Positions 35,178 through 35,732 of a stretch of 35,732 nucleotides of DNA are shown one piece after another. Where the stretch lies: positions 1 through 35,732 of the forward strand of contig JARIAQ010000055.1 of NCBI GenBank assembly GCA_029257775.1. The letters are read 5' to 3'. The first letter of the stretch is position 1; the number at the start of each line of letters is the position of its first letter. Origin of the DNA: Blautia sp. Its GTDB lineage: Bacteria; Bacillota; Clostridia; Lachnospirales; Lachnospiraceae. A program made the position numbers and the translations under genes. Under the pieces are notes generated by a model that saw nothing but the letters and a program-made list of their open reading frames with translations, did no database searches and was not told where the DNA came from.

Positions 35178-35207
35178 TTGACAAATGTAAGTAAAATAAG
35201 ATATAAT
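35178..35207 (+). promoter_or_regulatory. Promoter of tRNA-Ser
   Basis: TTGACA (35178-35183) and TATAAT (35202-35207) are both consensus, with an 18-base spacer and an A-rich stretch upstream. It lies 53 bases before the tRNA. Confidence 0.85.
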
Positions 35208-35259
35208 CAATTTTGCTCATAGAGAGCAACTAATTGAATAAAATATTTATTCAGGCGTT

Positions 35260-35347
35260 GGAGAAATACTCAAGTGGCTGAAGAGGTGCCCCTGCTAAGG
35301 GTATAGACGGTTTGCGCCGTGCGAGGGTTCAAATCCCTCTTTCTCCG
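35260..35347 (+). tRNA. tRNA-Ser (anticodon GCT)
   Basis: An 88-base class II tRNA. Acceptor GGAGAAA pairs with TTTCTCC, discriminator G. The anticodon loop is CTGCTAA within CCC/GGG. A long variable arm (GACGGTTTGCGCCGTGC) is typical of Ser, and the T-arm has GGTTCAAATCC. It lies just upstream of the rRNA-type promoters and is read in the same direction. Confidence 0.95.
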
Positions 35348-35378
35348 TTACAGCGATTAAGCTGTTGAAAAAAAGTTG

Positions 35379-35407
35379 TTGACAAGAAATGCAAAGCGTG
35401 ATAATAT
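35379..35407 (+). promoter_or_regulatory. Ribosomal RNA-type promoter P1
   Basis: TTGACA and TAATAT are spaced by 17 bases and preceded by an A-tract. It is the first of three tandem promoters downstream of tRNA-Ser. Confidence 0.8.
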
Positions 35408-35472
35408 AGTCAAGCTGTCGCAAAACAGCAACGAAACAGTCGAAAAAGGCTGAAAAAAGTTTAAAAAAGTTC

Positions 35473-35501
35473 TTGACAGAAAGATACAGATGTGATAATC
35501 T
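35473..35501 (+). promoter_or_regulatory. Ribosomal RNA-type promoter P2
   Basis: TTGACA (35473-35478) and TAATCT (35496-35501) have a 17-base spacer. It is preceded by AAAAAAGTTC, which is repeated before P3. The TTGACA of P1 and P2 are 94 bases apart. Confidence 0.8.
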
Positions 35502-35564
35502 AGTATGGCTGTCGTAAGCGAGCAAAGCGCCGAAAGGCGGCGAAAAAACTTTTTAAAAAAGTTC

Positions 35565-35593
35565 TTGACAAGCTAAAAACGATATGATATAAT
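35565..35593 (+). promoter_or_regulatory. Ribosomal RNA-type promoter P3
   Basis: TTGACA and TATAAT are both perfect, with a 17-base spacer, 92 bases after P2. It is preceded by TTTTTAAAAAAGTTC. It is the strongest of the three by consensus. Confidence 0.85.
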
Positions 35594-35732
35594 ATCGAAG
35601 CTGTTACAAGACAGGAACCTTGATAATTAAACAGTGAAACACATGAAACGAAAATTCTTTTACATTCATTTTTAAAAACGGTTGAAAAACCAAAAACAGT
35701 AAAAGGGATAGATAGCCAAGTAGTTATCTTGA
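35594..35732 (+). promoter_or_regulatory. Leader of a probable rRNA operon, with boxA-like sequence, running off the window
   Basis: AACCTTGATAATTAAACAG at 35616-35634 resembles the boxA antitermination sites of Firmicute rRNA leaders. The rest is A-rich with no open frame. The 16S start itself is not in the window, so the operon is inferred from the promoters and leader. Confidence 0.65.

Noticed and set aside
35295-35525. Minus-strand open frame after tRNA-Ser
   Set aside because: It overlaps the tRNA and two promoters. The EGFEPSHGANRLYP-like end is the typical false translation of the back strand of a tRNA.

Overview
The window is a chromosomal replication-origin region from a low-GC Firmicute, most likely a member of the Lachnospiraceae (Clostridia). 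This rests on gene order (jag-yidC-yidD-rnpA-rpmH / oriC / dnaA-dnaN-yaaA-recF-gyrB-gyrA), on consensus parS and DnaA-box sequences, and on the DUF4446, serS and DUF3881-like neighbours. Genus cannot be fixed from the sequence alone.

Layout. Positions 1-6220 are accessory and decayed: an erythromycin-esterase-like gene cut by the window edge, IS3-type transposase debris, a class II Fic protein, a broken ISL3-type transposase, and a tRNA-Arg locus in which one tRNA is intact, one appears split into distant halves and one has lost its anticodon arm. Positions 6271-10692 (minus strand) hold parA-parB-DUF4446-serS-DUF3881-like, ending at a strong terminator. Three perfect parS sites lie at 10781-10840 and 11935-11950, around an alpha/beta-hydrolase gene. 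A pocket at 10930-13387 separates parA from rsmG and carries two plus-strand genes plus a broken MerR/TipAS regulator. Positions 13430-17489 hold mnmE-mnmG-rsmG, and 17622-20473 hold rpmH-rnpA-yidD-yidC-jag, all minus strand.

The origin is bipartite. A DnaA-box cluster lies upstream of dnaA (about 20726-20786, with weaker TCCACA repeats to 21034). A second set lies between dnaA and dnaN (22580-22848) with a GC-rich block and an AT-rich likely unwinding element. To the right, plus-strand dnaA, dnaN, yaaA, recF, gyrB and gyrA are followed by a small lipoprotein and a PlsC-type acyltransferase. Then come an AraC regulator divergent from a GH2 beta-galactosidase, a tRNA-Ser(GCT), and three tandem strong promoters with an rRNA-type leader that runs off the window.

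Core genes read away from oriC on both arms, so they are co-directional with replication. The exceptions (hydrolase, 161-residue protein, AraC gene, ISL3 remnant) are the accessory genes. The window looks like a conserved core with accessory insertions rather than one large novel system. The observations most worth following are the split tRNA-Arg, the parS-embedded hydrolase, a YidC lacking its conserved groove arginine, DnaA boxes in unexpected places, and an inverted repeat before dnaA.
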